From: Cladopsammia gracilis | Lineage: Eukaryota > Cnidaria > Anthozoa > Scleractinia > Dendrophylliidae | Direction: 5' to 3' | NCBI GenBank assembly: GCA_022457155.1 | Contig: JAJGOT010001140.1 | Location: forward strand, 1 to 64,000 | DNA length: 64,000 nucleotides | In this document: positions 11,074 to 23,177 of the stretch, piece by piece | Layout of the letters: the number at the start of each line of letters is the position of its first letter | Numbering within the stretch: the first letter of the stretch is position 1 | Made by a program: the position numbers and the translations under genes | Notes under the pieces: generated by a model | Told to the model about the DNA's origin: nothing | Databases searched by the model: none | Seen by the model: only the letters and a program-made list of their open reading frames with translations

Positions 11074-11932
11074 ATGGGAAGAAGAAGAAGAAGAAGTACA
11101 AACTCTAGCTCAGGAGAAAGCCCGAAAGGACAAGAACCAAAAGCAACCCGTTTGACAGAAGACGAACATGGCGACGACCCGGGCGACAACCTTCTTCTCA
11201 ACATTAAAGAATCCTTGGATACGCTGAAGGATACAATGGAAATTAACTTTAAGCAACTACGTGATGAAATGATGGACTTTAAAACTGATTTGGAGAAGCG
11301 GATTGATGATTTCAAAACGACCATCGGAAATTTGGAGGGGTCAGTTGAAAACGCCTGGAAGAGAATTCAAGAGCTTGAAGAAGCCAAGAAGACCTCCCAA
11401 CTACAACTGGCATCGCAAGCGACCGAAATCAACAAGTTAAAAAAAGAATTGTCCAAGCAGAAAGAAAGAACTATTCAGCTCGAGAGTTACACGAGGCGTG
11501 AAAACCTAATGTTTCGTAATATTCCAGAAAGCTCTGACGAAAACTGCTATGATCTAATAAAAGAAATCATCTCTGAAGTCATGGAGCTCGACACACAAGA
11601 TATAAGGTTCCATGCAATCCACAGAATCGGAAAACCTGTTGCAGGTAAGATCAGACCGATTATCGTAAGATTTTTATGCAGAGAAGATAAAGATCAAGTT
11701 TTTGCTAGAAGAGCGTTATTGAAACATTCCGATCGATACAACGACGCTTACATCACATTAGATTACCCCCGGGAAATAAATACAAGAGGAACGTGGAGTG
11801 TTAGTAAGAGCAATGATCAAGGCTAAAGCAAGTGGAAAGAGTGATGTTAAAGTCATTGGACGCACGCTTATTATAGGAAATGAAAGATATCCCATTGCTA
11901 ACTTGCCGGAGGAATATAAAGTGCCACATTAA
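11074..11932 (+). pseudogene. LINE ORF1 (L1-like RNA-binding protein), one frameshift
   Basis: The start is ATG at 11074 (MGRRRRRSTNSSS), a basic N-terminus. Residues about 45-160 form a coiled coil (LEKRIDDFKTTIGNLEG, then LKKELSKQKERTIQLE). An RRM-like core follows with YTRRENLMFRNIPE and IRFHAIHRIGK. This is the layout of L1 ORF1p, a trimeric RNA chaperone that packages the LINE RNA. A shift of one base near 11773-11780 ends the frame early at 11826; the next frame carries the expected C-terminal domain (GVLVRAMIKAKASGK, LPEEYKVPH) to TAA at 11930-11932. Confidence 0.88.
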
Positions 11933-12412
11933 ATTGAATAGTCGGAAGCATAACCAATGTAATTAATAATGTGACTCATTTGCAGTTAATCGGTACGGAT
12001 AAACATTACCTTTCTGAAAACGTTTTGAGTACAGTAAACTAAATTGCTAAAATCAAGCGCACACAACATGGCGTAGTTTATATGTATTTGACTGTGTGTT
12101 TTAAAGGAACATTTTCATTCATAGGAAATGTAGGGAATGGACACGTGAGAATTCGTTGCGGTTCAGTTCAGCTACTCGGCTTATTCAAACAAAGCTTTTG
12201 AACTGTAATTTGTGTGAAATTTTGGGCAGCATTATGCCTTCTGTTATGTGTGATATTTTTATTCTAGTTTTGGTATTTTCTAATTATCAACTATATTTAA
12301 ATTATTCACATTCCGTATCCATATTTCGTTGTTTAGATTTGCGGTCAGTTTTGTATCTGTTTGGATTTGTTTTCCGTTTATTATCTTCTATAATCCCACT
12401 TTTAATAAATGA

Positions 12413-15400
12413 TTTTCTTTCAAATTGCTATCGCTGAATACAAAGGGCTTGAGTAATTTCCAAAAAAGAAGAACGCTTTTCACTTGGTGCCGCAAACGCA
12501 AGGCTGATTTTGTTTTCCTACAAGAAACTCACTCCACAATAACATCAGAAGCTCAATGGAAAAATGAATGGGGCGCTGATATTATAACCTCTCACGGTAG
12601 CTCCAATTCACGTGGAGTTGCAATCCTGATTAAAAATGGTGCTGATTGTAATATCCAACAAAAGATTATAGATCCGCTGGGACGTTTTATTATTCTTAAA
12701 GCTAATATTGAAGATAAAACCTATGTGTTGATAAATGTTTATGCGCCAAACAAAGACAACGCTCTTGTTGATTTCTTTAATAATTTACTAGCCACTCTAC
12801 ATAACGAAAATCTAGGCTTTGAAGATAATATAATTTTGGGAGGAGATTTAAATTGCCCCCTTAATCCACTACTTGATAAGAAAGGAGGCATACTTACTTA
12901 AAGGAAAACAGTCACATCTAGTATTGACTGCTTCCAAAGCAAACTTGATCTAGTCGATATTTGGAGAATAAAAAATCCGGATACAAAGAGCTTTACATGG
13001 AGTCAAAGATCGCCCAGAATTTTTTGTCGACTAGACTATTGGTTGATCTCAAACAACCTAAGCGATTTCGTTTCATCAACCGAAATAGTTCCTGCCGTTA
13101 GGACAGACCATGATGCAATTTCCATAGAATTCGAAAACCTAGAAAAAGAGCACAAAGGCCCTGGGATATGGAAAATGAACTGTTCTTTATTGGAAGATGA
13201 AGAATACGTAAATAGTGTAACTGAAATGATCCCTATATGGACAATAGAAGGACAGAGAGAACTTTCTGACAATCGCTTTGTTTGGGATTGGATTAAATAC
13301 AACATAAGGGCCCACGCTATTCATCATTCAAAGCGAAAAGCGAAGGAAAGGAATAAAGAGGAAATAAATCTCCAAAATGAATTAAATAAGGCAAAGGACT
13401 TACTTGAAAATAATCCGAGTGATGACAACGCTACCCTTTTTAATGTGGCTCGAGAGAATTTAGAAAACTTTTATGAAGAGAATACAAAAGGAATTATTAT
13501 ACGTGCTCGTGCTAGATGGCATGAACATGGAGAAAAAAGTACAAAATACTTTTTAAACTTGGAAAAAAGAAATCATGTTAAAAAAACACATACGAAAACT
13601 ACTTATAAATGGCGTAATCAAAACAGATCCTATCGACATACTAAAAGAACAAGAACATTTCTACAGAGAATTGTACCAAACTAGCTACAATACTGTAAAT
13701 TCTGAAAAGGAAAAAGAGACGTTTCTATTTGAGTTAATCATCCCTAAACTTACTGAAGAAGAGAAAATATCCTGTGAAGGTAAAATTTCTTCGGAAGAAT
13801 GTCATCGTCTTCTTGATAGCTTTCATAACAACAAAACCCCAGGAAATGATGGCATCCCCATCGAATTCTACAAAAAATTCTGGCCATTAATTAGTGAAAG
13901 TTTTATTAAATGTGCAAATGATTGTTTTGAAAAGGGTGAAATGTCCTGTTCACAAAATCAGGCAGTTATCACCCTTATTGAAAAGAAAGGTAAAGATAGG
14001 ACTCTTCTGGAAAATTGGCGTCCAATATCGCTTGTTAATGTAGACACGAAAATAATGTCCAAAGTGATTGCCACAAGGATTAAAAATGTATTACCTGACA
14101 TTATTCATTACAATCAAACAGGATTTATCAATGATCGCTTTATAGGAGAAACAATTCGATCTGTTTACGACATAATGGATTACACTGTTAATGAAGACAT
14201 CCCTGGTCTAATGTTATTTATTGATTTCCAAAAAGCCTTTGATAGCGTGGAATGGAATTTCCTTCTTGATTGTCTTAAGGCTTTTAATTTTGGTTCAGAT
14301 ATTCTTCGCTGGGTAGAAACCTTCTATAACAACATACAGAGTTGTGTCATGAACAATGGTGTGTCTTCCAACTACTTTACTCTTGAGCGTGGTGTTAGAC
14401 AGGGAGACCCACTGTCTCCTTATCTTTTTGTTGTTGTTGTGGAAACATTGGCAATTGCCATTAGGCAAAACGAGGCGATTAAAGGAATAACAATTGGAAA
14501 TGAGGAAACAAAACTTTTGCAATATGCGGATGATACAACGGCAATTTTAGCTGATACAGAGTCAGCTAAAAACCTTTTTGAGTTATTAACTTTATTTGAA
14601 AGCTTTTCTGGCCTTAAAATTAACTGTTCAAAAACTGAAGGTAAATGGATAGGATCTTCAAGACATTGTAAAGAAAAACCTTTTGGTATCAAGTGGCCCG
14701 AAGAACCAATTAAAGCGCTTGGAGTGTACTTCACTTATGACCAAAAATTGCTTAAAGAAAAGAATTTTATTGAACGATTGGATTCTATAAAAAAGTTAAT
14801 TAATATCTGGTCCTCCAGAGGCCTGTCGATTTATGGCAAGGTGACTATAATTAAATCCTTTCTCATTCCAAAGTTTGTTTATGTTTGTTCACTACTGCCC
14901 ACACCTAAGGAGTTAGTTTCAGAATTAAATAAATTATTATTTAAATTCCTATGGAAAGGCACTGACAAGGTGACAAGAATTTCAGTAATCAATGAATACG
15001 AGGAAGGGGGGTTGAAAATGATTGATCTAGATTGTTTCGTCAAATCATTAAGATTGGCTTGGTTGAGACGAATATTTAACGGCATTGATGGAACTTGGAA
15101 GAGGTACCTGCAATATCAACTGAAATCCTTCGGAGGTCTCTTCTTTTTTAGTTGCAATTATAAGATTCCTGACTACACATGTACAATTCAAAGTAAATTT
15201 TACCGTGAACTCCTGGTGTGGTGGTCAGAATTCCGAGAAACCTTTGCTTCAAAAGATGACTGGAAAAATATCATTTGGAATAATGAAGAAATAAGAATAG
15301 ATAAAAAACCTGTCTACTACAAAAATTACTTTGAGTCTGGAATTATTTATATTCATGATCTTTTATTCAATTTGAACATAACCGATTCTTATAATACTGT

Positions 15401-16142
15401 TTCAAACAAAATAAAGAAGTCCAACATTCTTCAATGGGCAGGCCTTCGGCAGTCCATACCGTCATCGTTAAAATTTAAATATCTGTCCCCACCTATAACT
15501 TCTCCATCTTTCTTAATCGACAATGGTATATTTGATGCGACGATAAAGAAGTCGAAAGATTACTATAAGTTACTGGTTAGGAACAAAGCACAACTTCCTA
15601 ACATTGTTAATAAGCTACAAAATGCTTTTCTTATCTCAACTGAACAATTAAGACTAGTTTTCAAATTACCCTATTGTGTTGCACTTGAATCTTATGTTAA
15701 AGCCTTCCAATATAAAGTACTTAATTCAATTCTTTACACCAACACCAAGTTATACAAAATAGGTTTCAGAACGAATGATTTATGTACTTTCTGTCAAACT
15801 TAATCGGAATCGCTATATCACTTGCTCTACTTATGCTCTCATTCCAAGAAGTTTTGGAATGATTTCGAATCCTATTGGTGCCTTCTCTCAAATCAGCAAG
15901 TTCACCTTACTCTACAAAATGTTCTGCTTGGAATAATAAATGTTACTACAAGCCCTTTGCTTAGATTGCTAAACTACTTTATAATAATTGGGAAACTGTT
16001 TCTATGGGATTGTAGAAGAAATCAAATTCTTCCAAAGATTGAAGGATTCCGACACAAAATTATAAGTAAATATGAAACGGAAAAATGTATAAGTAAGAAG
16101 GATTTTGTTAAAAAGAAATGGATACTTACCCCTTTTATTTGA
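12413..16142 (+). pseudogene. LINE ORF2: endonuclease plus reverse transcriptase, broken in three places
   Basis: The APE-type endonuclease (about 12425-13130) shows LSLNTKGLSN, FLQETHS, NVYAPN and GGDLNCP. The reverse transcriptase (about 13820-14660) shows NNKTPGNDGIP, GFINDRFIGE, FIDFQKAFDSVEW, GVRQGDPLSPYLF and the catalytic YADD. A C-terminal region ends DLCTFCQT, then SLYHLLYLCSHSKKFW, a cysteine/histidine motif. Lesions: an in-frame TAA at 12899-12901, a one-base excess in the A run at 13580-13586, and an in-frame TAA at 15801-15803. The start is unclear; a TGA lies just upstream of the endonuclease and no ATG is in frame. Confidence 0.9.
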
Positions 16143-17138
16143 GTTAATATAGTTGGTAATAAATGATATAGTCGTAGAATGTATGTATTATCTATATGTT
16201 TATCTGTTCACCCTATTGTCTGTATTGTTGTGTAATTTAAATGTCACATTGTAATATTTTTTTTTGTTTGTCAATAAAGTCAGAATAAAAAAAAAAAAAA
16301 AAAAAAAAGAACCGCAGCGCCAAACGATTGACAAAACTCCCCGCATTGCGTTACCTTTTACGTCATTTTCACTCCTATTTACCATAGAAATGAGCCAATC
16401 AGCGCGCGGGAATTCGCACAGCTATTGTCAAAAAGTGGCCGGATTGAGGATGGTGATGTGACACTTCCGTAATATTATTTTGCTAAGATCAATGTTTACG
16501 TTGTGCCGAACACCCGTGTCGTGCTGGCTGTGCAAAAACCGCATATCTGTTATGAAAGCTGTCTGCACAAATGAGGATGTACGTGACAAGTCACCCAGGA
16601 AAAAATACTTGCATTTTAAGAACCGGCGCGTCGCCAATGTGGCGAAGTCCCTATTAAAAAGTGCGAGCGGGGTAAAGCTCGTTCGTTCGTGCATAGACCA
16701 CTGTTGATGCAACGACAGCTATTGTCATTAATGCGCCCATCAATTCGAAACATCAACATCCCGCCCCCCCCCCCCCCGGGGGGGGCATGTCCCGGGCATT
16801 TGAACATTTTCTGTGCCCGGGGAGTCGGGAATTTCATTTGAAAGGCCATCCCAGGGTTGGAGAATTTGACTTTGCCTAGGTGGGGTGGGAAATTTGAACC
16901 GGAAGTGTTCAAAATATCTTTTCTTGGCCGGCGCCTATGGAACGCACGTTTTTGTTAGTAAATGGATAGTGAACAGGGGACTGACAAAGCTTTGCAGTGT
17001 CTTTGAAGGCTTGTATGAATTGTTAAATATTTGTAAATTGTAGATTTTCCAAATATAGCTTCAATTGCCGCTCTTCGCAGTCAAGGTGGCTAAGTGTATT
17101 GCCAGTCTATTGAAAATGTCCGCAGAGCTTTAATAAAC

Positions 17139-17416
17139 TCAGGAGCGGATCCAGGAATTTCTGAAGGGGGGGTCCGGGTGCATGTCCTCCGGAAAATTTT
17201 TCCGATTGTTCCCTCTAAAACGTCATTTCCGGCATTCCTGAGAGTTGAGAAGCGTTTGTAAAGTCAAAAACTTGACAATCAGTCAATTGGTGGAAGTGAA
17301 ACAACTACGTATAAAACAATTTTATTTCTATTATTTTTATGAACCACATGGGAGACACAGGTCTGATGGGGGGGGTGGGGTCCGGACCCCCGACCCTCCC
17401 CCTGAATCCACTACTG
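17139..17416. mobile_element. MITE with GGAGCGGATCCAGG ends
   Basis: Left AGGAGCGGATCCAGGAATTT and right CCCTGAATCCACTACT are inverted copies, each next to a GGGGGTCCGG block. It is nested in the 16739-18728 element. Confidence 0.65.
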
Positions 17417-17771
17417 AAACTGCCATTGATTGGAAGGAAAAACACTGTAAAATGAACAACAACCTCTCTCAAAAACAAAATTCATTAAGGAAACATTTGT
17501 CAGTTGCTATAAAACGCGTTTGGAATAATACATTTTCCCATCGTGGAATGACGCTTGCAAGCGATTTGATCAAAACCCATTAGCTCCACCAAAAATGAAT
17601 CAACCGCTTTGCTAAATATTTTTGCAAGATTTGTTGAGCACACAAGGAATTACTCAATTAAAAAAATTATCAAATAGTCAATCCCCAAACAATAACAAAG
17701 TTCATTTCAGCATGGTGTCCACAGGAGTGCCGTGAAATATCAGTTGCAAAGTATACACGGTTCCATTGAGT

Positions 17772-18500
17772 CATCATCATCATCATCATCATCATTATCA
17801 TCATCATCATCATCATCATCGTCATCAATCTTTATTTATACACGAAATCGTATCATAATTACATGGTCTTCCTAGGAGTCGTGTGAATTTACACTAGAGT
17901 ACATTACCTGTAGAACTACTTAACTAAGAAAGATAAAGTACAATGGAAAACTACGATCAAGGTTTCTTCAATTAACTACATTAAACTAATAGAATAAAAA
18001 AAAAACTTAAATGATCATTGTTTCATTATAATCTTTCACACATAAAAAAGTTTTAGAATCGTTCAAGTTGGGCCGTTGTCTGATCTCTAAGGGGATCTTG
18101 TTCCAGAGAACAGATCCCCTGTAATGTATGCTACCTTTGGCGTATACAGTTTTCGGTCTGGGAATGTAACAATTAGACTCAGAATTTCTAAGATTATGTT
18201 TGTGTATATTTGAAATATTGGTAAAAATCCGCCTCAAATACAATGGGGAAAGATTATTATGAATTTTATATATAATTACAGCCAACTGTTTTAGTCTTTG
18301 GTTTTCTAACCGTTCCCTGCCAAGCTCATCCAACAAATCACTCGAACGAACCTCATAATTAGAAAGGGTGACAATTCTGGCAGCCCTATTTTGCAGCTTT
18401 TGGAGTTTGTCTGATAGACCCTTACCAATATTGTCCCACACAGGACTACAATAATTGAAAAAGGGCATTACAAGTGAGTATATTCTCGAGGAAAACACCA
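17772..18500 (-). mobile_element. CR1/L2-like LINE 3' end with (ATG)n tail
   Basis: On the minus strand the frame 18498-18007 reads FNYCSPVWDNIGKGLSDKLQ, then LQNRAARIV and HYRGSVLWNKIPLEIR, followed by a 3' end that finishes in a (CAT/ATG)n run at 17772-17825. CR1/L2-type elements commonly end in such a microsatellite. 5'-truncated. Confidence 0.8.
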
Positions 18501-18737
18501 GCTAGAATAAATCAGAATAACTGAATGCAAAGTGTATTTTTTTATTTCTCACTAAAAACATTTTATCTTTAGGAGGGGCATTTAACAGTCAGATCCAGTG
18601 CTAGGGTGGGGTATTTGAATGCAATTTTGGTCCAAGGTGGCGGGAATTTGAACAAGTCGATCTTCAAAAGTTCAAATGCCCGGGCATTGCCCGGGGGGGG
18701 TGGGGGGTATTGATGTTTCGAATTGATCGACGCATAA

Positions 18738-18965
18738 CCAATCATCTTTATTTATTCACGGAATGTCATTCATAAAAATGCTCTTCCAGAGAGCCGTGCA
18801 AAAATAATAATAAAAAATAAAAATGGTCATTAAAACTATACTAAATTACAAATATGACAAAAACGATTTCAGGCTTGTCTGCCCTTTAATAGTATTTGAT
18901 AGACTATTCCAGAGAACTGCCCCTCTATAGTGGAAGCTATTTTTTCCAGCCTCAGTAAGAGTTCA
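18738..18965 (-). mobile_element. Second CR1/L2-like LINE 3' fragment
   Basis: The minus strand encodes FHYRGAVLWNSLSNTIKG near 18870-18940, and the 3' end (CAATCATCTTTATTTATTCACG on the plus strand) resembles that of the element just to the left. Confidence 0.6.
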
Positions 18966-19511
18966 GCATTTTTCTTTTCTTTTTTTTTTAATAATTGGGC
19001 TTTTTCTCTTCTTCATCAATGCTGAACTCTTGCCAAGCTACCACTAATTTTCAAAATGGCAAATGACTTTCCATTTTATTACTGTATGTCCTCGGTTTTT
19101 TACTACTTATAAGAAGGAGATGTAATTGCTTTTGTTTTTTAAAACGTTTGAATATTCACGCCGTCGTCTCGAATTTTTTGTAAAGCAATGATCGATTTCC
19201 ATTGATGTGTATTATGGACAGGTAGAAATCCATGAACGTTTCATGTAAAAATATATATATATATATATATATACAAATATGTATACAATGTGCCCTCCCG
19301 GTTATTACCATAATGGCTTTATGGCAACTCCTGAACTTGGGCACAGGATGTACGGTTACACATTGTTGGATTGCATTGTGGAGTCACGAGAGTGCTCAAA
19401 CTGCGAGCAGTGAGCGAAGCAATATGCCAATAGTGAACACCTCTTACGAGGCTCTCCACCCAATCCAGAGAGTGCTCAAACTGTATGAACAGTGAGCGTA
19501 ACATATAATAT
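18966..19511. other. Intron: (TA)n tract and short direct repeats
   Basis: A (TA)n microsatellite sits at about 19250-19272. GAGAGTGCTCAAACTG occurs twice at about 19387 and 19462, each followed by a CAGTGAGCG word. No coding signal. Confidence 0.5.
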
Positions 19512-19773
19512 ATATCTACCTGAATTTTTCAAAACGTGTTCAATGAAAATTTACGCAATTTCACTGCAACTAGCCCAAACAAGGGTTTTTATGAGCCCGA
19601 TCAGCCCGAAAATGACAGAGAAGAGAGAGAAGAGGAAAAGGGAGCAATAGCGAGCGAAAAAAATGACTAGCAACAATCTATTATATTTTATACCTTTATA
19701 TTAAAAACAAGGCCAAAAACGCTCACAAACGCTTACTTGGAGCGATATCGTTTTCAAAAATCCAGGTAGATAT
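19512..19773. mobile_element. 262-bp MITE, twin copy 1
   Basis: It starts ATATCTACCTGAATTTTTCA and ends in the inverted counterpart ATCCAGGTAGATAT. The sequence appears identical to 21561-21822. It is followed by a roughly 95-bp block (X) that reappears just before the second copy. Confidence 0.85.
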
Positions 19774-19868
19774 CTCGATAGATTGACGACAATGATTGGA
19801 AAAAGTGCCAAAAAGCCATTTTCAGCCAAAGTCGGCACTTTCTGGAACACTCCACAGCTTGAAATTAT
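19774..19868. repeat. Block X, copy 1
   Basis: It shares GACAATGAT, CCAAAAAGC, GGCCAAAGTC-like words and CTTTCTGGAACACTCCACAGC with 21466-21560 at moderate divergence. Confidence 0.75.
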
Positions 19869-21465
19869 CTTAAAACCAACAAACGACCCCCCCCCCCCCC
19901 CCAACCCCTCCCTTTCCCTTTAAGTGCAAAGATTGTCGTTACTTCCCATGATTCTCTACTATGACAGAATCAAACGTTTCGAAGCCAGTGCGCGCGCTAG
20001 AAATCAGTGGCTTACTTTGTCGGTTATTTTCTGTAGATTTCCTTTTGGCCGCCTTGAACAAAGTTTTCCTGAGGACATCATTAAGTCCCGTGAGGGAAAG
20101 AAAGCTGGCGATTGGCACAGTCTGTCATCGTCCTTATATCTTACTGTATTTCGTCTCTTTTGAGGCTAAACGGGTTCCACTTTTGATCTCGGGCCGAGAC
20201 GAAAAGGTTACTGGGGATATTGTGCGCTTTGTTGTTGGCGGTAACAAGTCTTTTGCCTCAAAAAGGAGCTTCTACGGGTCATATCTATTAGACAGCAGCC
20301 GAATTGTTGGTGAATTTTGACCCGGCGAAAGACTTAGTAAAAATTTGTTTTGAAGGCAAGAGAATGTGTTCCCCTGTCAAATGCGAGTCTACATCCGGGA
20401 ACTCGAATAAAATAACTGCGAAGACAAATGTTTGTGGATGTTTACTTGCCAAGAACGTGAGTTTTTTCGAGTTATTTGATGATATTTGGCTTGTGAGAAT
20501 CATGGAAAAACTATGGGTAGTTCCCCGGAAGCCTTTTGACTTCTGCAAAGGAATTTTATTGTGTGATTTCCGGCTTGGTCAAGTTGTTGACAAATGCTGA
20601 TCAGCTGAAGTGTCAGGTATGTCGATCCATCTGTTTAGTATATTCCGTGCAAGGCATAAAACAGCTTCTTATGTGTTTAGTTAAAGCAATAGTGCCTTAA
20701 ATAGCCCATTCTGGGTTCTAGATTTATCTGCGACGAACGTTTGCTATAAACCGTATCGTTTGACCTGCTAAAAGGTTAATAAGATTGGTTGTTAATTTCG
20801 AATTTATTGCAAAGCTTTGTCACTTTTGCCGAGAGCAACTTGTCGTGAACTGCCAGCAATTAGGATGTCATTTTAAGCCTAACTAGATTCTTTTAAATGC
20901 TTTTCATTCGCCTTAAGTGTGAAATTGTTAAAACGTACTTGAAATTTCTAGAGCCATGCTTTATCAAATTCAGTCAGATATTAATATGCATGTGTGACAC
21001 AAATCCAAATATTTGTGGCCCCTGTCTCAATATAATGCTAGCAAAATGCCTTAAACCAGCTTTATTGTCATTATTTTAGTTCTTTTAGAAACATGTTTGG
21101 CGTATACGAGACTGTTAACCTTAATGAGATTTTTGCTTTTTGTGGCCAGTACAATTTATTTTATATCTTTGTGAAAAGTTGTCTTGTTTACATTGAATTT
21201 CTTACTTCTGAGGTGCACATAGAAATGTCACATTTTTTTACTCTAATTTGGTCGCTTTCAGATACATTCAGGGCACAGCTAAACTAAAGAAAATTTAACA
21301 CAGTTAAAACAGCATCTTTCAACTAGTAGCTTCTAAGAAATGACCATATGCTAATAGATGGATAGTGTTTATGTCAAGTCGATTGAGGGCTTTCCCTTCT
21401 AATAATGAGCATGCCAATTCATCGTTCGCCGACGAACGATAAATCAAGGGAAAAGAGTAAAACGG
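19869..21465. other. Intron between the twin MITEs, no gene recognised
   Basis: A poly(C) tract lies at about 19888-19902. Frames of 98-119 codons at 19961-20600 overlap each other on both strands and have no known domain. Direct or inverted use of GTTCGCCGACGAACGAT near 21425 forms a small hairpin. Confidence 0.45.
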
Positions 21466-21560
21466 TTAATGAATTGCCGACAATGATCAGGAAAAGTACC
21501 AAAAAGCAATCTTCGGCCAAAGTCAGCGCTTTCTGGAACACTCCACAGCATTTGCTTGAA
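21466..21560. repeat. Block X, copy 2
   Basis: Counterpart of 19774-19868; here it precedes the MITE rather than following it. Confidence 0.75.
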
Positions 21561-21822
21561 ATATCTACCTGAATTTTTCAAAACGTGTTCAATGAAAATT
21601 TACGCAATTTCACTGCAACTAGCCCAAACAAGGGTTTTTATGAGCCCGATCAGCCCGAAAATGACAGAGAAGAGAGAGAAGAGGAAAAGGGAGCAATAGC
21701 GAGCGAAAAAAATGACTAGCAACAATCTATTATATTTTATACCTTTATATTAAAAACAAGGCCAAAAACGCTCACAAACGCTTACTTGGAGCGATATCGT
21801 TTTCAAAAATCCAGGTAGATAT
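21561..21822. mobile_element. 262-bp MITE, twin copy 2
   Basis: Reads the same as 19512-19773 over the full length by eye. A (AT)n run follows at 21821-21842. Confidence 0.85.
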
Positions 21823-22711
21823 ATATATATATATATATATATAACCAAGTTGATGATCAAACAATTGACAACATGGGACAACATGATGGACAACCGTGGT
21901 CAACGAGTGGAAAGAAAACTTCAGACTGTCTCGCAATGCCTTTATGACACTGTGAAGATCTTAGACAAGTCAACCTGCTTGGTAACCGTTCCCCCATGAA
22001 TGTCCTCGGATTTATCGATGTGTGTAAACGGTTGGGAATCCGAATATCCTTTAGTTTAAACGCCTGCGAATCCGAATACCCTAAATTTAATAAATCCGGA
22101 AACATTTATGAATCCGGAAAAATCTCTTTAGTGTAAACGTAGTCTCAAAAGCAAGGAAAAGTATCTGAGAATCGTGCTCCTATCCCGGATCTTGCATTAC
22201 AGCCTGTTTCATATTTTGTTTACATCGCAATCGGGAGCACATTTCGCGTCGTAGCATGTTCTATTATAACGTCATAACATAATTTTATTCTCCACGACGG
22301 TTTTGCATATTTCTTACGGTCGTATCTCGTTTTGTTCCAATTCCTTAAAATTTCCAATTTCGCTATCAAAGGCAAAGTGGGAATTTTTGGTTAGCAGAAT
22401 TGAAGATATGAGATGCGAAAAGAAACGCGGCGAAGAGAAAAAGCCCAATTATTAAAAAAAAAAAGAAAAAGAAAAAGAAGGTTACTCGAAAGCATTTAGT
22501 GCTCACACCAGCGCGTGGTTTAGGTCAATTTCTGCGACCTCTTCTGCTGTATTTTCATTTCTCTGAATATTCTCACTTGCCTTTTTCGCTCGTTTGTTTT
22601 CCCGAAAATCTCGAGACATTTTCGTTCTTACCGCTAACACGGAGGCTGGTAATCCAGTAAAGCAAACACCGTCTGTTTTGCGTTTGAAGGCTTAAGTAGG
22701 CTACCTAAAAC

Positions 22712-22923
22712 AATCAAAGGCTCCTATGAGCCAACTCGTGAATACGGAACGCGGGACTCATGAAGCACGAGGCACGCGAGGGGAGGGCCAGAACAATAGC
22801 GGTTATTTTTTCCTTCCCTCCCCTCGCGTGCCTCGCGCTTCGTGACTTCTGGTCCGATATCCCCTAGTAAAGTACAAAAAAGGCGTTCCATATTCGCGAG
22901 TTGGCTCATAGGGGCCTTTGATA
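22712..22923. mobile_element. MITE with ATCAAAGGCTCCTATGAGCC ends
   Basis: About 40-bp inverted ends plus an inner stem, GGCACGCGAGGGGAGGG with CCCTCCCCTCGCGTGCC, so nearly the whole element can fold. Related ends occur at 31207 and 53255. Confidence 0.8.
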
Positions 22924-23070
22924 TTGTATATATTTTATGTTTTACATCGAAATATCTGTGTGGGTACTTTGTATTAAAACTGAGCTTTATGCGCTAAACT
23001 GTCCAACTTCTTAAGTGTGACCTCAAACTAGTAGTTGCCACCATTTTCTAATTTTGTTTGGTTTGGTTAG

Positions 23071-23148
23071 GCCTCCAAGTGCCTGGGTGGCCAAAATCTC
23101 GCTTCCAGAAGAGTTTGATAAAGAACAATATCAAGTGCAATCTGGGCT
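23071..23148 (+). CDS. Possible divergent LRR exon (78 bp)
   Basis: An open stretch lies between TTGGTTAG and GTAAGT with the same phase 2-2 as the LRR exons. Its middle reads ISLPEEFDKEQ, which recalls the LPxGVFDKN core of neighbouring exons, and it ends in Leu at the splice site like them. It is 78 bp rather than 72, and the N-terminal Leu/Asn pattern is lost. It could be a diverged or decayed LRR exon, or chance. Confidence 0.3.
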
Positions 23149-23177
23149 GTAAGTAAATTAACAATAACCCTAGTCGA

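Larger units (their letters stand above)
10990..16308 (+). mobile_element. L1/Tx1-type LINE, nearly full length but disabled
   Basis: Order: ORF1 with coiled coil, spacer, ORF2 with endonuclease and reverse transcriptase, 3' UTR with AATAAA, and an A tail at 16287-16308. The 5' boundary is approximate and I found no clear target-site duplication. It has few lesions (one frameshift in ORF1; two stops and one frameshift in ORF2), so it is a fairly young insertion. It sits in the 18.5-kb intron after LRR exon 4, in the same direction as the gene. Confidence 0.9.
16739..18728. mobile_element. Approximately 2-kb element with GC-rich TIRs
   Basis: The ends CAATTCGAAACATCAA and TTGATGTTTCGAATTG are followed inward by C/G runs and CCCGGGCATTTGAAC paired with GTTCAAATGCCCGGG. 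The interior carries other repeats (17139-17416, 17772-18500), so it may be a long element or two related MITE ends that happen to face each other. Confidence 0.6.

Noticed and set aside
12156..12437. 93-codon frame between LINE ORF1 and ORF2
   Set aside because: It is the AT-rich spacer of the LINE; hydrophobic low-complexity content, no known domain.
19961..20600. Possible nested gene (119- and 98-codon frames)
   Set aside because: Frames overlap on both strands, have no known domain, and lie between transposons in an intron.
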